Origin: Cryptomeria japonica
Taxonomy: Eukaryota > Streptophyta > Pinopsida > Cupressales > Cupressaceae
DNA: 64,000 bases
Reading direction: 5' to 3'
NCBI RefSeq assembly: GCF_030272615.1
Contig: NC_081415.1
Location: 375,119,392-375,183,391 of the forward strand
Of this stretch, positions 1-12,351 are shown piece after piece. The notes beneath the pieces are model-generated. The model had not been told where the DNA came from. It did not search any database and worked only from the letters and a program-made list of their open reading frames with translations. Both the position numbers and the translations under genes were made by a program. Each line of letters starts with the position of its first letter. Positions within the stretch are counted from its first letter, which is position 1.

Positions 1-3000
1 TCCATATCAATCTGTCATCTTTGTTGTCTCTAGGGATTTTAGCAGAGAGAGCAATCTGAAGGAGCTTGAGCCCTGGACACTACTGGCTAAAATCAATCCA
101 GTTCCCATTTCTCCAATTTAATCACTGACCATCTCACCAAACCTGCTTTTGAACCAGTCTTTCCAATCTTTAAGGATTGGAATTTCCTCCAGAGGTTTAT
201 CCAGAATCCATCTATCTTCCCAAAATCTTATTCTCCTCCCATCCCCAAGGTTCCAAGTTCTGCCAACAGCAGCCCAGCTTTTAGCAGATTGAACAGCATT
301 CCATATAGCCGAGCCTTCAACAATGAAAGAATTATCAAGGAATTCTTCCTCAAAAGGTTGCATATAGAGGTATTTGTTTTTCTAGATTGAGTTCCATTCT
401 CTTTCCTCCCCTTTCAATCTCCATATTTGTTTGGCTAATAAAGTTTTATTCATAGAACCAATATTTCTTAAGCCCAACCCACCTGAGGCCTTAGGGGAGC
501 AAATTTTATTTCAGGCAATAAGGGGTATTCTATTTTTGACTTCCACCCCCGACCAAAGGAACTTTTTTTGGATTCTTTCAATGGCTTCCGCAAACTTTGT
601 GGGGATTTTGAACAAGCTGAGAGCATAAACAGGAAGATTTTGGAGAGTGGCTTTGAGCAGAGTAATTTTGCCCGCTTGACTAAGGACAACCCCTTTTCCA
701 ACTAGCAAGTTTCAAGTTAATTCTGTCTATCAGCTTATTCCAGAAGGAATCCTCGGGCTTGAGACATAGAGGAAGCCCTAAATAAGTAGAGGGAAGCTCA
801 GAAATATTGCAGCCAAGAATTCTTCCAATCCTTAGTTGCCTTTGGACTGGAGTATTCATGAAGAATAGAGAGATTTTATCCCAGTTGATTTTTTGGCCAG
901 AGGCAGATTCATAAGTATTCAAAATATTCTTCATATTTTTAGCTTCCAAAATGGTGGCTTCCCCCATGGTAATAGAGTCATCAACGAATTGTTCATGAGA
1001 ACAAACAACATTGGAAGAAGAAGGTTTCAAACCCCTGAGATTGCCATCTTCCACATTTTTAAGAATAAATTTGCCCAGGCATTCAGCTAGAATAGTGAAC
1101 AGGATAGGGGAAATGGGGTCCCCCTGTCTAAGACCTCTAGAGATTTTTAAGAAACTGGATGGGGAACCATTGACTATAACAGCAGAGGAGGAACTTTCCA
1201 TGGGTTGAGAACAGAGCTTAATAACTTTGTCACCAAAACCAAATGCTTTCATGATCCTAAGGAGAAACTGCCAATTCACTTTGTCAAAAGATTTAGCCAG
1301 GTCTAACTTTAGGAAGAAGCCCTGGTTATTCACCACTTTCAGGGAGTGGACATTTTCATGAATGGATATAATGGAATCCAAAATCTGTCTTCCGGGGACA
1401 AAGCCATTCTGCTGGACAGAGATAATCCTTGGAAGACTTTCCAACAACCTGGAAGTCAGAACCTTGGATAAAATCTTGTAAACAGAGTTACACAAGCTAA
1501 TAGGTCTAAACTTGTTGAGAGAATTAGCTCCAGGGATTTTTGGGATAAGGACAATGAAGGTGGCATTCAGTTCCTTGAGGAGCCTTCTAGAGCCAAAGAA
1601 TTCTTTAGCACCATTGCAGATGTCAGCCTCTACTATGTGCCAAAAATTTTGGAAGAAAAACATTGGGAAACCATCCGGTCCAGGGGATTTATCACCTTGA
1701 AAGGAGAACACCGCCTTTTTGATTTCCAAATTAGAGGGAATACGAGATAAAAGGTTGTTATCAGCTTCAATCAGGATAGAAGGAATAGCTTGTAAAAGGG
1801 TGTTTTGATTGCTGAAATCCAAGTTATCCACTTCTCCCAGCAGGGTGCTAAAATGCTCGAGAGCTTCCTTCCTAATATCGCTATCCTCTGTTAGGATGCC
1901 TTTATTGTAGGATAATCTAGATATTATGTTAGCTGCCCTATGCTTAAGAGCAGTTAAGTGAAAGAACCGAGTGTTTTTATCACCTTCCTTCAGGAACAAG
2001 GCTCTGGATCTTTGTCTCCAGAACGTCTCTTCATTAGAAATGATGGTGTGGTATTTAGATAAAAGAGCATTTTCAGCCATACTAAGATCTTCAGATAGCC
2101 CAGCCTCTTGGATTCTATCCTAAACTTCCTTTATTTCAATTTTGACTTGAATTTTACTCTTGAATATATCCCCAAAAATCTCTTTGTTCTAGATTTTAAT
2201 TTTGGCTTTAAGGATATTGAGCTTTTTGGCAATTCTAAAAAGAGTTGTACCCTCCACTTTAGAATTCCACCAATCAGCAATACAAGCTTCTAGAGAAGGA
2301 TGGGAAAGCCAAGCTTTTTCAAATCTGAAAGGGAAGTTTCTCTTGGCCGAAAAAGAGTTGGCAGTAAAGGAGATGGGGTAATGGTCTGACCCAATTTTGA
2401 TAACAAAAGCAAGGGAGCAGCTATACTTGGAAAACTAGTCAGGAGAAATTAAATATCTATCTAGCTTAACTTGAATCAGATCAACTCTGGTTCTTCTATT
2501 GGTCCAGGTGTAATTAATACCCTGGAGATCCACATCAATGAGAGCTTGATCATTTATGAAATCCATAAGGTCTTGTTTCCCATCAAGTTGTAAAGGGATA
2601 CCTCCCATCTTATCTTCCTCTTTGAGTGGAGTATTGAAATGTCCCATAATAATCCAGCTTTGATCAACAAACTTGAGTCTGTCGACTGCAAGGCTTTTCC
2701 AATATTTAACTCTCCCAGTTTTGGTGTTAGGCGCATAGACATTAGATAACACCCAAACAAAGTTGTCCTTAATATGCTCAAGCTAAACAAAGTTCCTATT
2801 AAAAGCAGAGATGATTTCCTTACCTTTTATTGTTTTTTGGTTCCAAAAAATCGCAGTTCCTCCAAAAGCTCCCTCCGAGTTAGATCCTATGACCCCATTT
2901 TCTTTGAAAATTCTGATATTTTCAACTTTTTTCTTAGACATCTTGGTTTCCTATATGAGGACCACATCCAGTTTATGATCTCTAGTGATGTTTCATAACA

Positions 3001-3055
3001 CATCCTGCTTATGAGGGGCATTCAGCCCTTTGATATTCCAAGATATTATCTTCAT
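1..3055 (-). pseudogene. LINE ORF2 (endonuclease-reverse transcriptase), broken and cut by the window edge
   Basis: ORF2 starts at the ATG ending at base 3055 with MKIISWNIKGLN, the endonuclease opening with its catalytic Asn; the ETKM motif follows but is preceded by a stop. The endonuclease continues to about 2435 (NVYAPN, IIMGHFN with His in place of the catalytic Asp of GDFN, then YTWTNRR and LDR). The reverse transcriptase is open from 2080 to 680: GPDGFPMFFFQ, FRPISLCNSVYKILSKVL, then FVDDS at the position of the usual F/YADD. A frameshift near 700 breaks the thumb region, and the C-terminal WRIGDG/WEDRW-like block is at 363-118. Function is lost: several stops, frameshifts and a changed endonuclease residue. 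Confidence 0.88.
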
Positions 3056-3090
3056 ACTTTAACTGGCGATAGAGCTGACTCAATGGAACA

Positions 3091-4554
3091 CTATGTTCCA
3101 TCAGCACGGTTCTTCCAGCTTTCTTGTTCTCTTTGATGTTTTAGGGATGGCCTTCCCTTCTTTTTGTTCTGGCTTCCAACATCTGCCTTTTTCTTGTTCC
3201 TGCTTCTAGTTGAGATTCCTCTATTGAGTTCCTCCTTGTTCATTTTTCCTTCTCTCGAACCAAGAATCCAAAGATTCTCTTCCAGCATATCCACACTTTG
3301 AGAAGGGGTTTTACAGAGAAGGGGCTTTGGGCTTCCATTAGTTAAAAGCAATAAGGGCTCATTGTCAAAAGGGTTTTGAGCTTCATTAAAGTTTTCCTCA
3401 ACCAATTTTGAGAAAGAAGAGGTTGGAATGGTTTCTTCCTTCTATTGGCTAACTGATTCAACCTCCTGGTCTAGAATGGTTTCTTCCTTCTCCTGACTAA
3501 CAGTTCCAACCTCCTGATCCTCTGGGTTATTTTATTGTTCAACTCAATTCCTTGCTCTACTTCTTTAGAGCTCTCTGGTTGGTTGTTAGAGCAGACACAA
3601 TCTTGTTTATCATTACTGCTATTTCCAGTCCTCTTGACTTCATTCACTAAATCCGTTACATCCTTATTTTGGTTACACTTAGTTGATGAGTCTCCTTTTT
3701 TATTTATCATTTGCCAAATCTTTTTGCTCTTGATATTGCTATCAGTCTTCCTTTCCTTGCTTTTCTTGAGCGAACATGATTTTGCCCAATGCCTCAATTT
3801 TTTGCAATGGAAACAGGCAAATGGAAGAGATTCATATTCAATAGCTTGGGACCATTTTTCAAGTTTTGATATGATTTCTATGGATTGAGGCATATCCATC
3901 ATTTGATTAACATTTATGCAGATGCGAGCAAAGACTAAGCTTGATTTTGTTGCCATCATCGGGTCATTCATCATGAGTTCTCCAAAGGATTTCGCAATAC
4001 CCTTGAAAACTTCCTCATCCCAGTATTCCAGCTGGAGACCCGGGAGGCATGTCCAAACTAGCGCAGAAACAAATAAGGACTCGGCAAGGGCAAGGTTTGG
4101 GGCCCATTTCTGAAGAGCCAAGGATGACTTGCCAAACATCCAAGGGCCTTCGCAAAGAGCTTTATTCATGTCTTCTTCAGAGTTAAAAGTGAAGGAAAAA
4201 AACCCTCTAGGCAGCGCTGCCACGTCCACTTGACCTTTTACAAGCCATTTTCTCCTTATGAAATTCCTCACATCATCGATGTTAGGCCTAAATCCAGAGA
4301 ATCGTCCCACTAAAGTCATGGATAAGACAGCTACAGTCATATCAACCACTTTGTTCGGAACAGAGATACCAACCAGTCCAAAGGCTGAGTCTGAGATATT
4401 TGTAACTTACGGAAGCCCAGATTTAGCCAGTGGCTTCACTCCAAAGAGGGAAGACCATTTTCTACCTTTGCCTCTATTGTGTGGGTCCCTGGGTTTTGAA
4501 TCTTTATCCTCTCCTAGTTTTTCTTTTTCCTTGTCCTCTTCTGACCCTTGAGAT
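3091..4554 (-). pseudogene. LINE ORF1 (DUF4283 / zinc-knuckle RNA-binding protein), broken
   Basis: ORF1 proteins of plant L1 elements coat the element RNA in the ribonucleoprotein. The main open block, 4349 to 3471, shows the DUF4283 pattern (GRFSGFRPNID, then FNSEEDMNKALCEGPWMFG) and a CX2CX4HX4C knuckle, CFHCKKLRHWAKSC, in which the usual Gly before His is Arg. A lysine- and serine-rich tail follows, and a separate open piece at 3405-3091 ends with a basic stretch typical of ORF1 C-termini. An in-frame TAA near 4412 splits off the acidic N-terminal part, and a further break lies between 3471 and 3405. No clean start codon is visible upstream, so the N-terminus is not defined. It is an old, non-functional copy. 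Confidence 0.82.
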
Positions 4555-4710
4555 GCCTGACCTCATGCATGTTTACTAGTTCCGATCCCAAAAAAACTGC
4601 AATCTCCAGGAAATCTGCCTTCCCTAGGAATTCTGCCATTCCCCAATTTGAAATTTGGGATTCCCGCTCCTTTTCGCTCCACCATTCCCACTTATTGTTA
4701 TCTCATTAGT

Positions 4711-4883
4711 GCAATTTTGAAAGTTATCATACACCCAAATCATCATTAACAAGCTAGTGCTTCCTAAATGCAATTTTTGAAGCATCAAAATGTGTGTTTA
4801 GAGGTAACACAATCTTGAAAATGCGAGTTCTGATTCTAAAGCCACCAATATTAAAGTTCTATTAAGGAACTTATTGTACTCCC
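4711..4883. repeat. Left remnant of the 147-bp satellite array
   Basis: One complete monomer (4736-4882) plus about 25 bases of a second match the array at 54123-59215. The phase is exact: the CAAAT anchor at 4736 plus 147 falls on 4883, where element A is inserted. CTCCC at 4879-4883 is repeated at 54123-54127 as A's target-site duplication. This proves that the satellite was continuous before A inserted. Confidence 0.93.
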
Positions 4884-6309
4884 TGTATGCAGGAAAAGTG
4901 GTTCGATGAAATGAATATTACGAATTCAAGACTAGTCCACACACCAATGGGACTCTTGGTGCAAGTTATGGAGCTATATGGAATAGCTCAACTTACCAAG
5001 GGATGTTCCATTTTTCTCTATCTCACAAGACCCCTTAAGCCAATGCCTTTCTCTCAGATCACTGAGCAAAGTGACTTAGGGATGACAATCATGAGAATGA
5101 GGGATGTTTGATCAATCTAACATGAATGCAATCCCAATGTGCATGATATTAACAAAAGATGAACTAAACTAGCATGTATATGATGATAAGATGAAAGGAT
5201 TAGTAAAAGAACTATCCTAACATGATGCACGACCTTAATATGATTTATTATGATAAAGAGAAATACTTCTAAAATGCTTATTAGATTATTTCAATTCAAA
5301 AAGGGATTAAGATTGTTGATGAAAATGAGTATAGATTAGATGCATACAACTTGGATCCTAGAATGATGGAAGAATGGCTCTATTTATAGGAAAAATAGGG
5401 CAATGAAGGGTCAAGATTGGATAATCCTATCAAGGGTCAGGATTGAAAGTTATCAATCCATGTTTACAATTCTCACCAATGAAATGGTGACAATTGTCAA
5501 CATAAGACTACTTGAGAGGAGATGCAAGAAGCATTAAATTCTTGAGAAGACCTCATGGTTACCTTAGAAGGTAAGGGTTAAGGTTAGGTTAAGATTACCC
5601 ATTGGATAAAGCTTTTACCCAAAGGATAAAATCTTGTGCGAGGGTTAAAGGGATAACCAAGGTTAAAGCCATCAATGCTTGATGAGATTCCTTGGGTTAG
5701 ATGAGGATTGAGTTAGGCAAAAAGTCTCCAACCATGTAAGAAGGTTCAGTTAACCATTAATGGTTTGGAAGATTTTGGAGGTTAAGTTGTTGAGGACATA
5801 AAGCCTTTAATGGTTATTGAAGACTTTAAGGGTTTGAGAATTGACTTCCCTTTACTTAGGGATGTGACAATATTTAGTATATGGGTTAGGTTAATTTAGA
5901 AGTGATTAGAAGAATTTAGAAGAGGTTTTAGAGAAGCAAGTGGGAGATGTAGGAGAATGCAAGTGGATGGAGAGTAATTTTAATTAAAATAAATTGCTTT
6001 ATTTCAACAAAAATGGATGCAAGTGGGGGATTTAAATAAATTAGATTTATTTATTTGAAGTGAACAATTTAATCAAATATAAATTTAATTAAACAGAGTA
6101 GAAGGGGGTTTTAATTAAATAAAGTGATTTATTTAATTAAATGATATGAAAGGCCTAGGTGAATTTAATTAAATAAATTCAATAACTTATTTAATCAAAT
6201 AGATGAATGTGAGTGCTTTAATTAAATTAGATTTAATTAAATAGAGGAATGAGAATAAAATGAACATTAAATATTCATTTAGGAAAGTGGTCATTTTTAT
6301 ACATCTACA
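4884..6309 (-). repeat. Element A 3' LTR (left copy, 1426 bp)
   Basis: The left LTR begins TGTATGCAGG after the CTCCC duplication and ends TCTACA before the polypurine tract. It matches the right LTR, which is split by element C into 45368-45959 and 53351-54122; those two lengths plus the missing first 62 bases add up to 1426. The U3 side (about 5970-6240) is a run of A/T-only inverted repeats. Confidence 0.92.
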
Positions 6310-6325
6310 TTTTGCCCCTCTTTGA
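6310..6325 (-). other. Element A polypurine tract
   Basis: Directly inside the left LTR, the minus strand reads AAAGAGGGGCAAAA, a plus-strand priming tract. Element B has the same sequence at the same place, which fixes the minus orientation of both elements. Confidence 0.85.
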
Positions 6326-6649
6326 AGTGACATGTCTGCACATGTTAATTCAAAGAAAATTGATGTGTTGCCAAAATTTGATCGGTGTGATGTTGTGTGT
6401 TGAGATGTCGATGTCATGCCCTAGATTTGATAAATGGTATTGATAATGCCCCCTCGGGAGATGAATCAAAAAAATTGAAAATTTGGTTGATTTGATAATT
6501 GTTGTAGACTTGATCGCATTTTAAAATTTCATTTGTGTTTAATGCATGCCAATTGATTCATCTCCCGAAAAATGATGTTTGTTAGGGTTACAAGCGAAAG
6601 CATGAGCAAAATACATGCCCCACCTACTAACCCTAAATTTCTTTTACCC

Positions 6650-6657
6650 TATAAAAA
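6650..6657 (+). promoter_or_regulatory. TATA box of element A antisense gene
   Basis: TATAAAAA lies 82 bases upstream of the antisense first exon ATG at 6732. B has a TATA-like box 99 bases before its corresponding ATG. The conserved placement in two diverged elements supports a real promoter for the antisense transcript. Confidence 0.6.
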
Positions 6658-6897
6658 GGTAAAAAGTGATTTCATTTGTATCATTTGTGTCTTTTAGCTT
6701 TTGGTGAGAGTGACATTTTGAGAGTGACAAAATGTCGGTTCCCTATGCTTCGCACCGATTCGAGCGCATTCATCGATACCGGAGGCCTACCACGTATGGT
6801 CCACCTGTAAGTCATCTAAATTTTTCCCCTTTTATTTTTTGTGTTGTCGATTTTGATCATGTTTTTTATTTTTTGTTTCAGATTTTCATGGTTTAGC

Positions 6898-7195
6898 GTG
6901 TCGGGTAATTTGCGTAGCGCAAACGATAGAACAGTTAGCGCGTCGGGTCATCGAATAGTGTGTCACAGATGTAGGGTAGCACATAGGGCTAATAGGGTAG
7001 TGCATGTCGGGAATAGGATAGTGCATAGGGTAACCTAGCACATAGGGCTAACAAGGTAGCGCATGTGAGGAACAGAGTAGCGCATAGGGTAACCTAGCGC
7101 ATGGGGCTAACAGGGTAGCACATAGTTGAGTTTAGCTAGCGCATAGGTGGCAGCTTAGTGTATGAGGGAGATTTCTTAGCGCGTGGCCAGAAAAT
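6898..7195 (+). repeat. Array of the word TAGCGCAT in the antisense intron of A
   Basis: About a dozen copies or near copies of (T)TAGCGCAT(AGGG), with CpG-decayed forms such as TAGTGCAT and TAGCACAT, are scattered at irregular 15-35 base spacing. The same word in reverse complement (ATGCGCTAA) fills two arrays in A's gag-pol leader at 43265-43645 and 45060-45305. See the corresponding finding. Confidence 0.85.
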
Positions 7196-7544
7196 GTAGC
7201 TAGAAAGGAGAGAAAAGATGATGCAACGGGGGAAAAATAGATGAAGGAAGATGGGTTGGGGTGGGTAGGTGTCTGCCAAGTGTTCCTAGATGGGTGTTTT
7301 TCCCAATTTTGTGCCTGTTGTGCTGATGCATGATTGTTTGATAGATTTTTGAAATTTCTTTTGTTGTTAAAGTTCCAAGCTGATTGATTGAATGATGATC
7401 CTGATTTTCTATTGATTTGGATCTTTGATTTTTGTCGTGAATGTGATGTCCGATATGAGTTCCAATCTATGATTTCCGATATGGTTCCTTATATGAGTTG
7501 TGTGATATGGATTTTTGAGTTGTTTCTTGATATGGATTTGGTTT

Positions 7545-8100
7545 TATTTCTCGATATGGATTTGATATTCAATATGAAACTTGATTTGATATGGATTTTT
7601 GTTTCAAGTTGATATTGATGTTTTGATTTTGATATGGATTTGATTTTCGTTATAAAACTTGATTTAATTTTCGTTGTTTCAAGTTGATATGAAATTGTGA
7701 TTTTGATATGGGTTTGATTGTCGATATGAAACTTGATTTGATATGGATTTGATTGTCGATATGAAACTTGATTTGATTTTCATTGTTTCAAGTTGATATG
7801 GAATTTTGATTTCAATATTGGTTTGATTTTTGATATGAAACTTGATTTGATATGGATTTGTTTCAAGTTGATATGGAATTCTGATTTTGATATGAAACTT
7901 GATTTGATATTAATTTGTTTCAAGGTGATATGGAATTGTGATTTCTATATGGATTTGATTGTCGATATGAAACTTGATTTGATATGGATTTGTTTCAAGG
8001 TGATATGGAATTGTGATTTCGTTATGGATTTGATTGTCGATATGAAACTTGATTTGATATGGATTTGTTTCAAGTTGATATGGAATTCTGATTGGATATA
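7545..8100 (+). repeat. Degenerate tandem repeat in the antisense intron of A
   Basis: Reiterated blocks of GATATGAAACTTGATTTGAT and TTTCAAGTTGATATGGAATT alternate with TTGATATGGATTTG, in units of roughly 50-110 bases. The repeat leaves incidental open frames on both strands (7793-8203 plus, 7910-8209 minus) that have no domain content and are not annotated as genes. Confidence 0.8.
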
Positions 8101-10127
8101 TCGGATAGATGTGGGAACTGATACTTGGACATGTTTTGCTTGTGATAGAAACGGCTTGGTTTTCTTCAATCGCGAGAGCGATTTCCGAGGCCATGGTCTT
8201 TGATTCCATGATTGATGCAGGCAGATAGAGATATCATTGAGAGATGTGGGTTGTCCTCTTTATTGGACATGCCTCAGTATATCATTAACTAGGGTTTGTT
8301 GATAGTGTTGGGAGAGGTGGCACAGTGACACAAACACCCTTCACTTGGTTACGGGCGAGATTATAGTCACTCCACAGGACTGTTATCGGATTCTATAGAT
8401 TCTTGTGGTAGGGGCACTATTGCCTTATGAGCAGACCAAGGAGGATGGGACAGAGGCGCTTCGCCGGATTTTCCATGATGACCAGATTTGCGGATATGAG
8501 ATCCCTTGGTAGGAGTTCATAGATTTTGATTATGCCCCACTACCATCGGTACTAGCAGGTTTTGTAGGTGGCTTTTTGTGTCCCAACTGTAGGTTGAAGG
8601 GACTGGCAGTGGGATGGGATTGGTTCTTGAGGATATGGTGGCATAGGGTCGCAGGTTTGCTTGGGGCTATTACATGTTAGCCCATCTATACAGAGATCTG
8701 CATCAAGTGGTGTACTTAGGATATAGCAATTTATCAGCCGGGGTCACATTATTACAGGTGTGGGCTTGGGAGCACATTCCCACAGTGACGCCACTTGCAG
8801 ACAGGGATAGGCCAATTGGTCGAGCTTATGCATATGGATACACAGGGATAGTTGTCCAGCGTAAGCTGGGCAAGCTAGAGCATTGGAGGAGGGTGTTGGA
8901 TGACATTGATACAGTTATCTGTAGACCATATATGGAGTGTGAGGTGTGGGCGGAGGATGGGTTAGAGATTCCCTATGTATATATGTCACGATACTTGATA
9001 GGGCGAATGCCTTTTATCATTAAGAGGTTCTTGCACAACCGAGTTCAGCGACAGTATGGTCGACAGCAGGGTATACCACAGGGAGCATGCTTATATGCTC
9101 ATCGAAGGCAGGATGTGCCAGAGTGGGGTCCGACTATTGATAGTGCAATGGTGGTTGAGGAGTACATGCATTTGGCCAGACAGATATGGGACTACGCGTT
9201 CGGAGTGGTAGATGCAGGGATGACAGTGGAGTTTGTAGCGCTCTTCATGGCCCATGTTGTAGCACAGATATCAGATCTAGCAGAGATGATTCCCGCTTTT
9301 GATGATGATGAGGATGAGCAGCCCGAGAGGATAGGGAGATGGAGAGATGAGGGAGAGGAGCTGGAGGAGGGATATGGAGATGGTAGAGGGAGACGAGGAG
9401 ATAGTGAAGGGGATGGAGGAGGTAGAGGAAGGATTGGAGGAGGATATGGAGGGAGGATTTGAGGAGATGAGGTGGAAGAGTCAGGCGAGCAGTTGGTGAG
9501 GGAGGGAGGGGAGATTTGGTGGTCGGAGTTGGTGGAGTTTGTCAGGCGAGCGAGGTTATAGCAACTGTGGGTGGGATGGATGAGTTTAAGCGACTGACTC
9601 AGAGGAGGAGATCAGATGTATTACCTCCACTGACGCCTAGGACTGGGATAGGGATAGGGAGTACCATGACATAGGTACCCATTCAATTGCAGGTACCCAC
9701 CCACCGAGAGGATGCACAAATTAGGTCCCTATAGTTGTCAGTGCAGCAGTTGTAGGCACAGGTACTGGTTCAGTAGCGTCAGATTATGCAGATTACCGCA
9801 AAGAGGGATACAGAAGAGAGAGCATCAGGGTTGAGCAGAGGAGCTTGCAAAGAGACTGCAGAGAGCAATAGTGGGTGCCCTGATGCTGGACACACTGAGG
9901 GAGATACGGTACACTACCATGGCAGTTGAGTACTATAGGTGATTGTATGAGGACCTAGTCCCCAGATAGCAGAGGGCTCCTAGTTTTAATGCTAGTCGGT
10001 CAGCTCGAAGTCAGTCAAGGATAGAGAGCAGAGGTGTTACAGGGCCTTCTCGACGTGATCCACCTAGAGATCTAGGAGCTGGGACATCTACTGTGAGACC
10101 ATCAGCTTTAGGAGATAGTCATATCTG

Positions 10128-11319
10128 AGAGACTTGTCTCTATTGTATTTTGATCATTGTGTTGTATTTCGACAGACATGACATCTTTTGTATATTTTGA
10201 CCATTTTTTGAGATATGTGTATATATGACACCGATATTCTGATCCACATGTGATGTGTTTTTATGGATGATGATTTATGCATTGATGTGATGGTTCTATG
10301 ATGATGATGCAATGCTTAGATAAATGTTTTTTATTTGATATTGATTGATATGATTGTATGATTCATGATGCAATGATATGATTTGTGAGATGTATCTTGA
10401 AAATGAGATGTACAATAATGATATGATGTGAGATGTATCTTGAAAATGAGATGCATGATAATGATATGCTGTGAGATGTATCTTGAAAATGAGATGTATT
10501 ATAATGATATGTTGTGAGATGTATCTTGAAAATGAGATGTATTATAATGATATGCTATGAGATGTATCTTAAAAATGAGATGTATGATAATGATATGTTG
10601 TGAGATGTATCTTAAAATGAGATGTATGATAATGATATGCAACTAATTGTAAAATGATATGCAACTAATTGATCATCCTCATTTTGTCGTTTGGCATTCC
10701 TGTATAGTCATATTTTTTTGCTTTCTTTGTGTTTATCATCATTGAGTTGTTGATATGTTGAAAATTTAAACAAGAATAATGGTATAATTGAACCATAATG
10801 ACCTAAGAAAAATTTACATGAATTTTGATATTGCAACATGGCACAAGCATTGAGGTATAATTGAACCAAGACGACCTGAGTGTTGCTTGCGTATAAATAG
10901 ACAAGATTAAACAATTTGTATGCACAAAGTGGAATCATGACTTCAGTCATATGCTACGAATCACTTCTCGAGACAAGTCTTTGCACAGTACAAGTGATCT
11001 CCTCACAGATAGAAAACTAAAAAAACATCAGAGTCTCCATCTACTTTCTCTAGATCGATGCATCGTTAAGAAAATTTAGGGGATCCAATAATTTCAAAAA
11101 AAATTCAAGTGCAAAAATAGTCAAAACTTCATGCAAGATGTAAACAAATTATACTTCAGAAAATCATCCATCATGTGTTTTGAAGGTGTTAATTGGATCG
11201 GTGTTTTGTTTTCTTGGCTGCTGGAGTTTTGCTTGACAGGATTTGCTTGACATGTTGTGATTTTTGTTTGCTTGTTTGTTGAAATGCTTGAAGTCAGAGG
11301 AATGTTGCCCCTAGTTATA
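10128..11319. other. Element A noncoding spacer between the antisense gene and pol
   Basis: No coding sequence is visible. It is AT-rich and contains a 43-bp tandem repeat (GAGATGTATCTTGAAAATGA..., about six copies, 10387-10650). Element B inserted at its end, after GATAC at 11320-11324. In B the equivalent spacer is 15294-16990. Confidence 0.7.
10387..10650 (+). repeat. 43-bp tandem repeat, about six copies
   Basis: Copies of GAGATGTATCTTGAAAATGA with a variable rest start at 10387, 10430 and 10473 and continue to about 10650. It lies in the noncoding spacer of element A and has no coding potential. Confidence 0.85.
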
Positions 11320-11324
11320 GATAC

Positions 11325-12104
11325 TGTATATGGTGAAAATGGATAGCAATAAACAACAATATTGAAAGACTAAAATGGATTCAACCACCAAACCCTAGCC
11401 TAACAATGAACAAAGATCCACCATAACATATGAAGATAACCTAAGACAATGCAAAATAACTCAATAAATCACAAAGATTATACCATCACATGTCCATTAG
11501 GGTTTTTGATCTCCATTCTTCCTATCTCCATTGATCTTGTTTGATATGCTTGCTCTCAGATTTTTGTATGCACAAGAGCTCAACAAAGAACGGAATGTGG
11601 TTGCAAGTAGGATCGTAGTGTAGCCAAGTCCTCCAAAATTAGTCATTAGGGGTCTTTGGTAATGAAGAAAGCATCTCCTTAAATAGAAGACACAATAGAA
11701 AATGGAGGGTTAAGATTGAGAGGTGTAAAAAGAGAGGTCGGCTAGGATTAGAGGGTAGGTATAAGAAATACCAAAATAATGAAAGGGGTAGGTAGTGTAG
11801 GAAATAAGAGATGAATGACATGTGTCATGTGTAGAAAAGGTTAATGAATTAATTAAATAAATAAAGATTTATTTAATTAATAGAAGAAGTAGGGCAATTA
11901 AATAAATAAAATATTTATTTAATTTAGGAAAGGGATAATTTAAATAAATAAATGTATTTATTTAAATGAGAAATAAGGCTAGAAGAGGATAAATGAATTA
12001 ATTAAATAAATAAAGATTTATTTAATTAATAGAAGAATTAAGCTAAAGTAATTAAATAAATAAAATATTTATTTAATTAGACTGGACAATTTTGGGTGTC
12101 TACA
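11325..12104 (-). repeat. Element B 3' LTR (780 bp)
   Basis: It starts TGTATATGG and ends GTCTACA, offset exactly 15515 bases from the right copy. Five A/T-only inverted repeats (for example 15-base arms ATTAATTAAATAAAT at 11848-11881) occupy the first part of U3 in the sense orientation. Confidence 0.96.
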
Positions 12105-12119
12105 TTTTGCCCCTCTTTG
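12105..12119 (-). other. Element B polypurine tract
   Basis: The minus strand reads CAAAGAGGGGCAAAA directly next to the 3' LTR, the position expected for the plus-strand primer. Confidence 0.85.
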
Positions 12120-12351
12120 AGACAATGCGGCTTGTCGCGTTGTTTCAAAGAAGATAAGATGAACTGATACAGAGTTGCCCCAGGATGGGAATGATATGCC
12201 CCCTCGAGAGATTGGATGAAAAAGTCTGGAAAGATTGCAGACAATCTCGCGATAAGAAAGATGGGAAAGAATGGGCTGATTGGATAATGGGACAAAATCA
12301 CAGGATGAAGAAGACTGACTCGGGAAAAAATGAGGGCGAGGGCTAGGGTAG

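Larger units (their letters stand above)
1..4710 (-). mobile_element. LINE (non-LTR retrotransposon, L1-like), decayed, 3' end outside window
   Basis: A plant L1-type LINE lies on the minus strand. Reading from about 4710 downward it has an ORF1 with a DUF4283-like nucleic-acid-binding region and one zinc knuckle, then an ORF2 with apurinic endonuclease, reverse transcriptase and the usual C-terminal WEDRW region. The 5' end abuts the 147-bp satellite at about 4711, so it probably inserted into that array. The 3' end and poly(A) tail lie beyond base 1. Both ORFs carry stops and frameshifts, so this copy cannot move by itself. The exact 5' boundary is uncertain by about 20 bases. Confidence 0.9.
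6732..10127 (+). pseudogene. Antisense plant-mobile-domain (PMD) gene of element A, two exons, decayed
   Basis: This gene runs opposite to A's gag-pol. Exon 1 is 6732-6806: a 25-codon open stretch beginning MSVPYASHRFER and ending at GTAAGT (6807). The proposed intron ends at TTGATGCAG (8220). Exon 2 has the PMD signature around 8310-8440 (ERWHSDT, then VTPQDCYRIL) but with in-frame stops. The C-terminal half is still open at 8674-9462 and contains LEHWRRVLDDID and YLIGRMPF, which match LEHWRRVIDDID and YLIGRTPY in B's intact copy. An acidic, Gly/Arg-rich tail follows, and broken similarity continues to about 10127. PMD proteins occur in plant transposons and in MAIN/MAIL1-type nuclear proteins; what they do in retrotransposons is not established. 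Exon limits are inferred from splice consensus and from B. Confidence 0.72.

Noticed and set aside
5-4349. A host gene with reverse transcriptase similarity
   Set aside because: The order ORF1, endonuclease, reverse transcriptase and WEDRW region, with stops throughout, is that of a decayed LINE.
7793-8209. Overlapping open frames on both strands rich in Ile, Asp and Trp or His, Gln and Ile
   Set aside because: They are translations of a low-complexity tandem repeat inside the antisense intron of A.
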